64,000 bases of DNA. Source: JAXGZG01 sp040771825. Its GTDB lineage: Bacteria; Bacillota; Sulfobacillia; Fermentithermobacillales; Fermentithermobacillaceae. The translations under genes and the position numbers were made by a program. Of this stretch, positions 14,334 to 21,812 are shown in pieces; position 1 is the first letter of the stretch; every line of letters starts with the position of its first letter. The notes under the pieces were generated by a model that was not told the origin of the DNA, ran no database searches, and saw nothing but the letters and a program-made list of their open reading frames with translations. Location: NCBI GenBank assembly GCA_040771825.1, contig JAXGZG010000004.1:310001-374000 (forward strand), in the 5' to 3' direction.

Positions 14334-16625
14334 ATGAAGAAGCGATTCATAGGCGTCTTGGTAACCCTGTGTATGGCGGTGGTACTGCTGCCGGCGACGG
14401 CCTGGGCGGCGCCTGCCTCGAGTGTTTATGTGGGCGGCGTTGAGCTGAACGCCACATATCCGTACCTCGTAAACGGCGCAGCTGCCGATGCGGGTACGCT
14501 GGGTTCCGGCGGCTGTACGGCGCGTTTCCTGACAAGCGGTGGCACCTCTACCCTTACACTCAATGGAGCAAATATCACCACGGCGTATGAGCGTCCATAT
14601 TCCGGTAGAAAGTGCGCCATCTACGCAGACGGCAATCTGGAAATTGTGTTGGAGGGCGCCAATTCGGTGACTTGCCCTGATGCCGGAGGAAATAGTAGTT
14701 ATGGCGTCTATGTGGAATCAGGCAGCCTGACCATCTCCGGCGACGGCACGCTCACCGCCACCGGCGGCAGCGGCCTCCACAGTTGCGGCGTGCGCGCCGA
14801 CGGCTCAGTTACTATCGCTGGAAGCGCCAACGTCAATGCTACCGGCGGTCGAGCTGCTGGCCAAAGCTACGGCGTGTACGCGGCCTACGAGTCGGTTTCG
14901 ATTTCCGGCAATGCCACGCTCAATGCTACTGGCAGCGAAGCGGGTAACGACTCTAGTTTAGGCGTATACGCGTACGCCAGCATCAACGTCTCTGGCGGCA
15001 CAGTTGAGGGCACCGGAGGCACAGCACTAAATAGCTACGGTATGTTCGCCAGCACGGACAGTGTCAACATATCAGGAGGCACGGTGACGGCAAAATCCAC
15101 GAGCACGGACGCAGCCGGCACGGCGCAGGCCATGAACAAAGCGCCTGACCTTTCCGGCTATTCTGCCGCGCATCACGTTCTGGCCGACAGTGATTCCTCC
15201 GGTGCCGGCGCGACGGTAGCAACCCTTGATGACGCAAATATCGGCACGTACCAATATGTCAGAGTCGTGCCCGGCACCGCGCCGCTGAGTTTCACGAACA
15301 GCGCAAGCTACGACGTGCCCGCCGGTACTGTCGGCACCGCGATAACGCCGATCGATGTTTCCGGGGGCACGAGCGGCGGCGTAATTCCCTACATTTTCAG
15401 CTTTGAAAGCGGAGCTCCTTCTTGGATATCCATCAGCGACCTAGGCGTAATCACTGGAACCCGGCCGGCAACTGCGCAAGCGGAGACCACGGCTACCATT
15501 AAGGTGACCGACAACGTGTCATCAACCGGAACTATCACTATTGCTGTTGGTGCGGTCACTACTACCCCTGCTACCTTCAACGTAACCATCAGCGGGAGTT
15601 ACGCAGTGAAGAGCGGTGCGGGTAGCTATGAGGAAGACGCGACTGTCAGCATCGATGCGGGCAGCCGCAGCGACTATACGTTCACCGGCTGGACGGTGAC
15701 CAGCGGAACCGTGACTCTTGCCAGCGCGTCAAGGGCAAGCACCACCTTCGCCATGCCGGCACACGATGTAACGCTGACTGCTAACTGGAGCTACAATGGG
15801 GGCGGCGGCCCATCCTACGACTACTACACCATCACCGCCACGGCGAGGGATGGGGGCACGATTTCCCCTTCCGGCTGGGTCTCCATCCGCGAGGGGCGTA
15901 ATAAGACCTTTGCCATTGTGCCCGATGAGGGCTATGTGATTGACCATGTATTGGTTGACGGCGCAAGCATAGGCGCGGTGGACGAATACACCTTCGAGAA
16001 CATCCAAGGGCCCCACAGAATCGAAGCAGTCTTTGTTGAGGAAAGCAACATCAATCCTGATGCCGGTGCGTGGGACAATCCCTTCACAGACGTATTGGAG
16101 GACGACTGGTACTACCAAGATGTCCGCTCTGCCTATGAACGGGCGTTGATGCAGGGTACGGCGGCTGACCAGTTCTCCCCTGAGATCGCGACTAACCGGG
16201 GGATGATCGTCACCCTCCTCTGGCGGCTTGAAAACGAGCCCAGGGCAGAAGAACCCATAAGTTTCACTGATGTTGCCCAGGGCAAGTATTACCACGACGC
16301 CATCGCGTGGGCGGCCCAGAACAAAATTGTGGAGGGCTACAAAGCCACCATCTTTGGCCCAGAGGACGATATCACCCGCGAGCAGATCGCAGCCATCTTG
16401 TATCGTTACGCAAAGTACAAGGAGTGCGACGTGAGCCACAGCGACGACCTCTCTGCGTTCACGGATCAACCCTCCGATTGGGCTATGGAGTATGTGCAGT
16501 GGGCCGTGGCTGAGGGTCTTCTTCAAGGCAAGGATGACGGTATCCTCGACCCCTTGAGCGCCACCAGACGCAGTGAGTGCGCGGCTATTTTGAGAAGGTT
16601 CATTGACAAATATGGACTGGGGTAA
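14334..16625 (+). CDS. Secreted beta-helix / SLH surface protein
   Basis: The 763-residue product has a clear Sec signal peptide (MKKRFIGVLVTLCMAVVLL, cleavage near AWA). Residues about 60-270 are a right-handed beta-helix built from short repeats such as GVYVESGSLTISGDGTL and GVYAYASINVSGGTV. Residues about 315-415 are a putative Ig-fold of the cadherin/He_PIG type (PSWISISDLGVITGT). Residues about 420-485 resemble an InlB_B/Listeria-type repeat (FTGWTVTSGTVTL, then LTANW), with a similar segment to about 570. From residue 582 three SLH modules anchor it to the cell wall. It was probably selected as a surface adhesin or cell-wall decoration. The start ATG has GGGG 9-10 bp upstream. Confidence 0.88.
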   Translation: MKKRFIGVLVTLCMAVVLLPATAWAAPASSVYVGGVELNATYPYLVNGAAADAGTLGSGGCTARFLTSGGTSTLTLNGANITTAYERPYSGRKCAIYADGNLEIVLEGANSVTCPDAGGNSSYGVYVESGSLTISGDGTLTATGGSGLHSCGVRADGSVTIAGSANVNATGGRAAGQSYGVYAAYESVSISGNATLNATGSEAGNDSSLGVYAYASINVSGGTVEGTGGTALNSYGMFASTDSVNISGGTVTAKSTSTDAAGTAQAMNKAPDLSGYSAAHHVLADSDSSGAGATVATLDDANIGTYQYVRVVPGTAPLSFTNSASYDVPAGTVGTAITPIDVSGGTSGGVIPYIFSFESGAPSWISISDLGVITGTRPATAQAETTATIKVTDNVSSTGTITIAVGAVTTTPATFNVTISGSYAVKSGAGSYEEDATVSIDAGSRSDYTFTGWTVTSGTVTLASASRASTTFAMPAHDVTLTANWSYNGGGGPSYDYYTITATARDGGTISPSGWVSIREGRNKTFAIVPDEGYVIDHVLVDGASIGAVDEYTFENIQGPHRIEAVFVEESNINPDAGAWDNPFTDVLEDDWYYQDVRSAYERALMQGTAADQFSPEIATNRGMIVTLLWRLENEPRAEEPISFTDVAQGKYYHDAIAWAAQNKIVEGYKATIFGPEDDITREQIAAILYRYAKYKECDVSHSDDLSAFTDQPSDWAMEYVQWAVAEGLLQGKDDGILDPLSATRRSECAAILRRFIDKYGLG

Positions 16626-16738
16626 GGCGTCGCTTCGGGCGATTCGGCACCAAATTCACCGTAGGCATATGAGGGCTTTCTGAACGAGAGCCACCGTTCG
16701 GTTCAAAGCGGTATCGGGAGCAGGAGGTGAAGACGACG

Positions 16739-17287
16739 GTGAAAACCATTAGGAGATGGCGGAACGTGTGTGCCTTGCTTTTTGCAGTCAATATTGCTTT
16801 GGCGGCGCTATTCATTGTGATACAAACGCCGGAAGCTGCCATTGCCTACAGTGTTGCCGCCGGCGTCGCGCTTGTGTGTCTACTAACGCAACACCGCCTG
16901 CTCCACGACGCCAGCTTGATTTGCGACAATCGCATTTTCTCCGTACCATCGGCAATCATCACCTCATCCAACAGTACCAACGAGAAGACGCGGGAAGAGA
17001 CTGTGGTGTCCACCTTTGGTCTACTTCTTGGCAACAAAGTCTATAGGTGGGGTCGTGATGGAGTCGGCGGCACACGTCTCAGGGAAATCAAACTAGGCAG
17101 AAAACGTGTTTGGCTGACGTTTGGCACCAAAAACAGCATGCAGCGCGTAGAACTGCTTCACGGTATCGCCAACCGGCAAGACGTGTTAGAGATAACGCAG
17201 AGACTGTGGCGGGAAACCGGCATACAGGCAGACATCAGTGATTGGTCTTCGGTTAACGGCAACCCGTCGACGCTCAACCCTCGCTAG
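16739..17287 (+). CDS. Unknown two-helix membrane protein (182 aa)
   Basis: Two hydrophobic helices lie near the N-terminus (VCALLFAVNIALAALFIV, then AIAYSVAAGVALVCLL). A soluble, beta-rich tail follows (VVSTFGLLLGNKVYRWGRDG, GRKRVWLTFGTKN) that may fold like a PH/bPH domain, but I cannot assign it. GTG 16739 is chosen since AGGAGG lies 11 bp upstream; GTG 16727 overlaps the ribosome binding site. It follows the SLH gene by about 115 bp on the same strand and may be co-expressed. Confidence 0.6.
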   Translation: MKTIRRWRNVCALLFAVNIALAALFIVIQTPEAAIAYSVAAGVALVCLLTQHRLLHDASLICDNRIFSVPSAIITSSNSTNEKTREETVVSTFGLLLGNKVYRWGRDGVGGTRLREIKLGRKRVWLTFGTKNSMQRVELLHGIANRQDVLEITQRLWRETGIQADISDWSSVNGNPSTLNPR

Positions 17288-17573
17288 GCTATTGTGGTAG
17301 GAGCCGCGCAATCGATCTGGCTCGACATTCTACTTTCGATGCTCTTGATCTCCGAGATGGGTCTGTCTGCCGACGAAATCATGAACCTTGCGGCCCGGTC
17401 GAATTTCACCGTAACCGCCTGGGAGATTAGGGTCGATCTTGGCCTGGAAAGACACCCCGGCTAAGACGGTCCCTCCCTTATCTTGCGTATTCACCCCTGA
17501 TTGTCATGGTCACCGCAACCCGTGATGGTCTGGTCGAAGCTTATTGTCACAACGAATTCCCATGTCAAGACCA
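17288..17573 (+). other. Gene-free stretch with a decayed coding remnant
   Basis: Around 17345-17463 a plus-strand translation MGLSADEIMNLAARSNFTVT... continues to RVDLGLERHPG and a stop. This looks like the tail of a lost gene but lacks a start. I see no other feature here. Confidence 0.3.
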
Positions 17574-18686
17574 CTAGGACGTGCCCAAATACTTCCTGAT
17601 GATATCGCGGTTCTTACCGATTCTCTCTTTGGCCTGCTTGCCGCGGCTCACCTTTTGAACCTTATGAAGTATTGCAGGCGCTTGCCACCAATTCCCGCCA
17701 TTGTTCAAGTAAGATACCAGCATATCCAACGCTTTCAGGGCGATGGAGTCGTGGTGCAGCTCAACTGCGGGATGATTCTCCGATAGAAGGAGATCTAGTA
17801 TCTGCAAAGGCTGTTCCGCCAGTTGCAGCAGATCACCGCAAACGCGTATGAAATCCGCAGGACCGCGGGAGTCCTTCTCTGCATCGACAACCATCTGTCT
17901 CAGTTGGCTTCTGGTTCCGGCCACTGTGGCCTCTGCTGCTGCCTTCTGATCTGACTCGCAGAAAAAGGACTTCACTATTCCCGCATGCATGGCAGCTCGC
18001 TTATGGTCCCCAGACCGAATGGCCTTTCCCGCCAGTTCACCATTCAAACGAAGCAGCGTCGCAGGAAGCGCAGACACGATTGAGGCGACTGTTTGGTCGC
18101 TCAACCTAGGATCGTCAAGTTCCCGGGCTCTCCTGCATAGTTCTTCCGAGAACTCTCTTCTAGAAAGTAGGTGCTGCCACCCGTCCATTACATCGTCCCA
18201 AAGAAATATCTCGCGCGGCAATGAAGGATAGCCTTGCTTTGCGGCACTGTCTTCAGCATATGGGGCCAATGCTATAGCATGGTTCATTATCGTGGCATCA
18301 TGAAGGGCAATTAGATCCGACTGGACGTCAGATTTCCTCACCCAGAACCAGAACACCCACGCAAAGAATCGGTTCACAGGGTCGTACAAATTGCGTGTGG
18401 CAACATCTACGCCCTGGAGAGATGGAGCATGGTACAGTCCCACAAGCGGATCGCGAGTCTCGGATATGACGCCGACCTTGATGGCCCGACACCGTCGGTC
18501 AATTTCTCCGGTTGCCACCACAGGATCAAGCCCCAGCGTTCTAAACGGGTTGGACGCGTAGACATGTGGTCTTAGAACACCTAACAAGTCCCCAGCGTTC
18601 GGCGGCCACTCTATGGGTTCTTGTAGTGCCATGGCATGTGTGCACAAATCGTCTGGTTTCTGGCGGCCGTAACTACCAAAGCGCAA
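17574..18686 (-). CDS. J-like / helical-repeat protein of the Hsp70 locus
   Basis: The 370-residue soluble protein has near its N-terminus (residues 46-72) NPFRTLGLDPVVATGEIDRR, the opening of a J-domain-like segment. However, it lacks the HPD tripeptide that canonical J-proteins need to stimulate Hsp70. It then has DPVNRFFAWVFWFW (about 102-115), a segment seen in uncharacterised TPR/J-like proteins near bacterial Hsp70s, and an all-helical remainder (LLRLNGELAGKAIRSGDHKR, FIRVCGDLLQLAEQPLQI) consistent with TPR-like repeats. The TTG start at 18686 is supported by AAGGAGG 9 bp upstream; ATG 18632 has none. It is divergent from the FHA gene with a shared 244-bp upstream region. A co-chaperone role is inferred from context. 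Confidence 0.6.
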   Translation of the reverse strand: MRFGSYGRQKPDDLCTHAMALQEPIEWPPNAGDLLGVLRPHVYASNPFRTLGLDPVVATGEIDRRCRAIKVGVISETRDPLVGLYHAPSLQGVDVATRNLYDPVNRFFAWVFWFWVRKSDVQSDLIALHDATIMNHAIALAPYAEDSAAKQGYPSLPREIFLWDDVMDGWQHLLSRREFSEELCRRARELDDPRLSDQTVASIVSALPATLLRLNGELAGKAIRSGDHKRAAMHAGIVKSFFCESDQKAAAEATVAGTRSQLRQMVVDAEKDSRGPADFIRVCGDLLQLAEQPLQILDLLLSENHPAVELHHDSIALKALDMLVSYLNNGGNWWQAPAILHKVQKVSRGKQAKERIGKNRDIIRKYLGTS

Positions 18687-18930
18687 TAGGCCCAGCCTCC
18701 TTCTGCCTTATTCAGGGGCGAGCGCACTAGAGTTGATATCAAAACCATACGGGACTCTGTGGCTTCCCCGACCATTTTAGGACATAGCCGTGAGCGGTTG
18801 AAGGAATTACCGCAAAAATCGTGGAAGATTCCTATACCGTATAACCTCAAATAGAGAAAGCCTCGCGGCGAACTGGTCATCGGGTTATGCACGTTATGAA
18901 CACACCAACAGCGCGGAGGGATTAATTCCA

Positions 18931-20226
18931 TTGAAGATCGTTGAGATTCGCGGCGATGATCCCGGCCGTGAGTGGAGTATTCCGGTGAGATCGGGGGCCT
19001 TGGTTGGACGTGGGAGACGAAAGGGCTTGCTTGTAAACCTAGCGACGGATAGACATGTTTCCAGGTCCCATGCACGAGTATGGCGAGAGTCAGGAAGATG
19101 GTGGCTACAGGACCTCAACAGCACTAACGGGACCTTTTTATCCGACCGAAACATTTCCGGGTTAGGACCGGTTCTGGTTGACCCAGGGGTCCGAATCCGG
19201 GTTGGACGCTCTGTACTGGTCTTTGCCACCGACGACTGGCATCGCCTTTCCTTTGGTCAAGTATCAGTGGAGTTTGGGTTCCCGGGAGTCGTTGGTCTGT
19301 CGCTAGCCCTTGCGGGAGCCCCTCCCATTACCGATATCGTTGTACGTAATAACGGAGATTGCGTTACCGAGGAACTCAACTTGCGAGTGTTGGTCGAGGA
19401 ATTCGGGGCCTCTGCAGAAACCGAGGTTCCTCCGCTAGATCCTGGGCAGACGTTCACGCTTGGCTCTCGCAGGTTCAAATGGAACCTCAAGAGGGTTTGG
19501 AGCACACCCAGCACCTCCCATACTGCCGTGACGTTTGTGGCATCAGGCCAGGAGACAACACTGGCTCAATTGGAAGCCCGTGTTCTAACTTGGAACCAAT
19601 GGTCGCCTGCGCCCGCACATCGTTGTTCCATCGTCCCATTCGTGTTGCCCAAACATCCATTGGTCACTTGCCTGGTGAATCGTGCGCGTGATCACATGGC
19701 GAACATGGGCGATAATCCCGGGCACTTAGTTGCCTTGTACCAGGTTCTAGCCGAGTGTGCCAGCGCGGCCCTGCCGTTCTCGGACCAGAACCAGCGAAGT
19801 GAAATTCTCGGGCCCCTAAGGAGGGGCCCAAAGGCCTTCGGCGTCAAAGATGCAGACGAAATCGGTGCAAACGTTGCCATCGTTCTCGCGGGGTGTCTTG
19901 AAAGACTTGGTCTAAAACCGATCCTGGCTTTCGTCCGATACGAAGATTACCTTAAGACCCTGTTGGGAACAAAAGCGTTTGATAGGAGCAAGAATGACAC
20001 CGTAAATGCTCCTCTAGCGAATCTGATCGACCCCGCTGGCATCTTGTGTGAAGACAGACGCAAGATGACCTATGAGCAAGCCAGAGAAGCAGCAGTTCGG
20101 TTAGCCATAAGGTACGGGATAGAGTTTTCAGTGGATATCTCGGTTTGTAGAAACAGGGGCGTCCTGCCGCTACCTGACAAGTGGTGGGCGGATTTTGGAG
20201 AAGCAGGGGGCGATCTAGATTCTTGA
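18931..20226 (+). CDS. FHA-domain protein with degenerate transglutaminase-like region
   Basis: Residues 1-100 are an FHA domain that reads phosphothreonine: GR at 26-27, VSRSHARV at 43-50, DLNSTNGTFL at 61-70, all canonical. Residues about 105-205 look like a beta-sandwich (DIVVRNNGDCVTEELNLRV). Residues 240-335 resemble the transglutaminase-like domain seen in some conflict-system proteins (LRRGPKAFGVKDADEIGANV, GCLERLGLKPILAF), but the position of the catalytic Cys appears to be Gly312 and the Asp is Asn314, so it would be inactive. The TTG start has GGAGG 11 bp upstream. It is the first gene of the FHA-kinase-GrpE-Hsp70 run. Its partner is presumably a substrate phosphorylated by the adjacent kinase. 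Confidence 0.75.
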   Translation: MKIVEIRGDDPGREWSIPVRSGALVGRGRRKGLLVNLATDRHVSRSHARVWRESGRWWLQDLNSTNGTFLSDRNISGLGPVLVDPGVRIRVGRSVLVFATDDWHRLSFGQVSVEFGFPGVVGLSLALAGAPPITDIVVRNNGDCVTEELNLRVLVEEFGASAETEVPPLDPGQTFTLGSRRFKWNLKRVWSTPSTSHTAVTFVASGQETTLAQLEARVLTWNQWSPAPAHRCSIVPFVLPKHPLVTCLVNRARDHMANMGDNPGHLVALYQVLAECASAALPFSDQNQRSEILGPLRRGPKAFGVKDADEIGANVAIVLAGCLERLGLKPILAFVRYEDYLKTLLGTKAFDRSKNDTVNAPLANLIDPAGILCEDRRKMTYEQAREAAVRLAIRYGIEFSVDISVCRNRGVLPLPDKWWADFGEAGGDLDS

Positions 20227-20247
20227 GAACGCTGCGCTAGAACGATA

Positions 20248-21237
20248 ATGAAAGAAGCATTATTGGCATCCGGGGATAGGGTGCGCGATTCCTACGTGGT
20301 GGAACGCTTGGTCGGAGAGGGAGCGTTTGCCCAGGTCTATCGCGTAATGCACCGTTTTCTTGGCCGACAGGCCATGAAAGTCTTCAAATCTGATCGAACG
20401 TCCCAGGCTGAAGCCGAAGAGATCCTAAAAGAGGCAGCCTTACTATCGCGAATCGGTCACCCCAATATCATCCGAGTTTTCGAAGCCGGGTTCGCTGAGA
20501 CCCGGTTGGGACCCCGCGCCTTCTTCACCATGGAGTATGTGCCAGGCGGCAACCTTGACAAGTTTTGGAGATACCATGACAACCAATTCGTTCCGGTTAG
20601 TGACTCTGTTGAGATAGTGAAACAGATTTGTCGCGGTCTTGAGGTTGCCCATAGCCAAGACCCTCCCGTCATTCATCGAGATATCAAGCCGCAAAACATC
20701 TTAGTGGGGTATGATGCTTCGGGTATACGAATCCGCATAGCCGATTTCGGCTTGGCAAAGAAAACTGACCCCATAAGCCTTATGGCTAGCGCACGAGGCA
20801 CCGTGGGATTCAAACCGCCTGAAGTTATGGCCGGGAAGGATTCGACCGCAAGCGATGTTTGGGCTTTGGGATGTGTGTTCTATCTCCTATTGACCGATCG
20901 AATGCCCAATTCCGAAGCACAGCCCAATCGTCTTCAGCCTCCAAGCAAGTTCAACATATACGTTGATGCTATCCTCGACGAGATCGTCACCAAGATGCTT
21001 GCGCGGTCACCATCTGATCGATACATAACTGCAAGCGATATACTGTTCGACCTAACAAGGTGGAGACCCGGAACCGTTTCTCAGGTAGAACGCTCTGACA
21101 ATGACACAGACAAGTCATTGCTGGAGGCATTGGGTGGTGTTGACTACGATCCTGAGGGCCTGGTTCGTAAGGCAGAAAAGTTAAGCGTTCTGCCTGGTCG
21201 TCTGATGGAGGCTGCCGATACATTGGAAGAGGCCTAA
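20248..21237 (+). CDS. Soluble Hanks-type Ser/Thr protein kinase
   Basis: All key kinase motifs are present: Gly-rich loop GEGAFAQV (23-30), ATP-anchoring Lys44 in AMKVFK, alpha-C Glu62, catalytic loop HRDIKPQN (143-150), DFGLA (166-170), GTVGFKPPEVM (184-194) and the DVWALGCV helix. The kinase domain spans about residues 12-275. Unlike PknB-type kinases there is no transmembrane helix or PASTA region; only about 50 charged residues follow. It therefore acts in the cytoplasm, likely phosphorylating itself, the FHA partner or the Hsp70 machine. It starts 21 bp after the FHA gene. Confidence 0.92.
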   Translation: MKEALLASGDRVRDSYVVERLVGEGAFAQVYRVMHRFLGRQAMKVFKSDRTSQAEAEEILKEAALLSRIGHPNIIRVFEAGFAETRLGPRAFFTMEYVPGGNLDKFWRYHDNQFVPVSDSVEIVKQICRGLEVAHSQDPPVIHRDIKPQNILVGYDASGIRIRIADFGLAKKTDPISLMASARGTVGFKPPEVMAGKDSTASDVWALGCVFYLLLTDRMPNSEAQPNRLQPPSKFNIYVDAILDEIVTKMLARSPSDRYITASDILFDLTRWRPGTVSQVERSDNDTDKSLLEALGGVDYDPEGLVRKAEKLSVLPGRLMEAADTLEEA

Positions 21238-21395
21238 CCTACGGCCAAGGCTGAGAACTGAATACGAATATCAGCTTTAGACTGTGGCGTCGCGGGATCC
21301 TTATGTAACCCCTGATTCATGCTCTGGGAGGGATGTCATTTGACCTTCATGAAGCAAGTTCTGATACCCAGTGAGTTCCGCATACCAGGTTCCCA

Positions 21396-21812
21396 GTGTG
21401 GGCTGATTGGCCTGCTGAACTGCGCCGAATTAGCCGGGCCCACAACGCTCAGCGAAAGACCGACTCGCAAGTTTCTGACATGATTGCACGGGTTTCGATT
21501 AACTTATGGCGAGCACGCCGGAAAGCAAGTGGATCTGAAGGTGACAAAGCCCTAAGGGATGTTGGCAGATTCCTCGACTTGGCTTGGGACGCACTATTGG
21601 ATGTGGGAGTTGAGGTGATCGATCATACGGGCGAATTCGTCACCGGAGGCGAAGCGTTTTCCGTGTTGATGACCGAACCTACTGAAGGACTTGATCGCCA
21701 TCAAGTAATCGAAACGATTCGCCCCACCATCTATTTCCGCAACGCCATGGTGCAAGCCGGCCAAGTGATAGTTGGACGGCCTGCCGACTCACAAGGAGGC
21801 AGTGCTCGATGA
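21396..21812 (+). CDS. GrpE-like nucleotide exchange factor
   Basis: Residues about 10-70 form a long helix (LRRISRAHNAQRKTDSQVSD), and the C-terminal half has the beta-domain pattern of GrpE: GVEVIDHTGEFVTGG, then EPTEG, VIETIRPTIYF and QAGQVIVGRP. It is shorter and more divergent than housekeeping GrpE, suggesting a dedicated partner. Its stop overlaps the Hsp70 start (ATGA at 21809), so the two are translationally coupled. GTG 21396 lacks a clear ribosome binding site. The frame is open upstream only to an in-frame TGA at 21372-21374, beyond which ATG 21333 follows a GGGAGGG, so the 5' end may be mutated. Confidence 0.7.
   Translation: MWADWPAELRRISRAHNAQRKTDSQVSDMIARVSINLWRARRKASGSEGDKALRDVGRFLDLAWDALLDVGVEVIDHTGEFVTGGEAFSVLMTEPTEGLDRHQVIETIRPTIYFRNAMVQAGQVIVGRPADSQGGSAR

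Noticed and set aside
15729..16526. 265-residue minus-strand frame
   Set aside because: Antisense to the SLH modules of the beta-helix protein; no recognisable motif.
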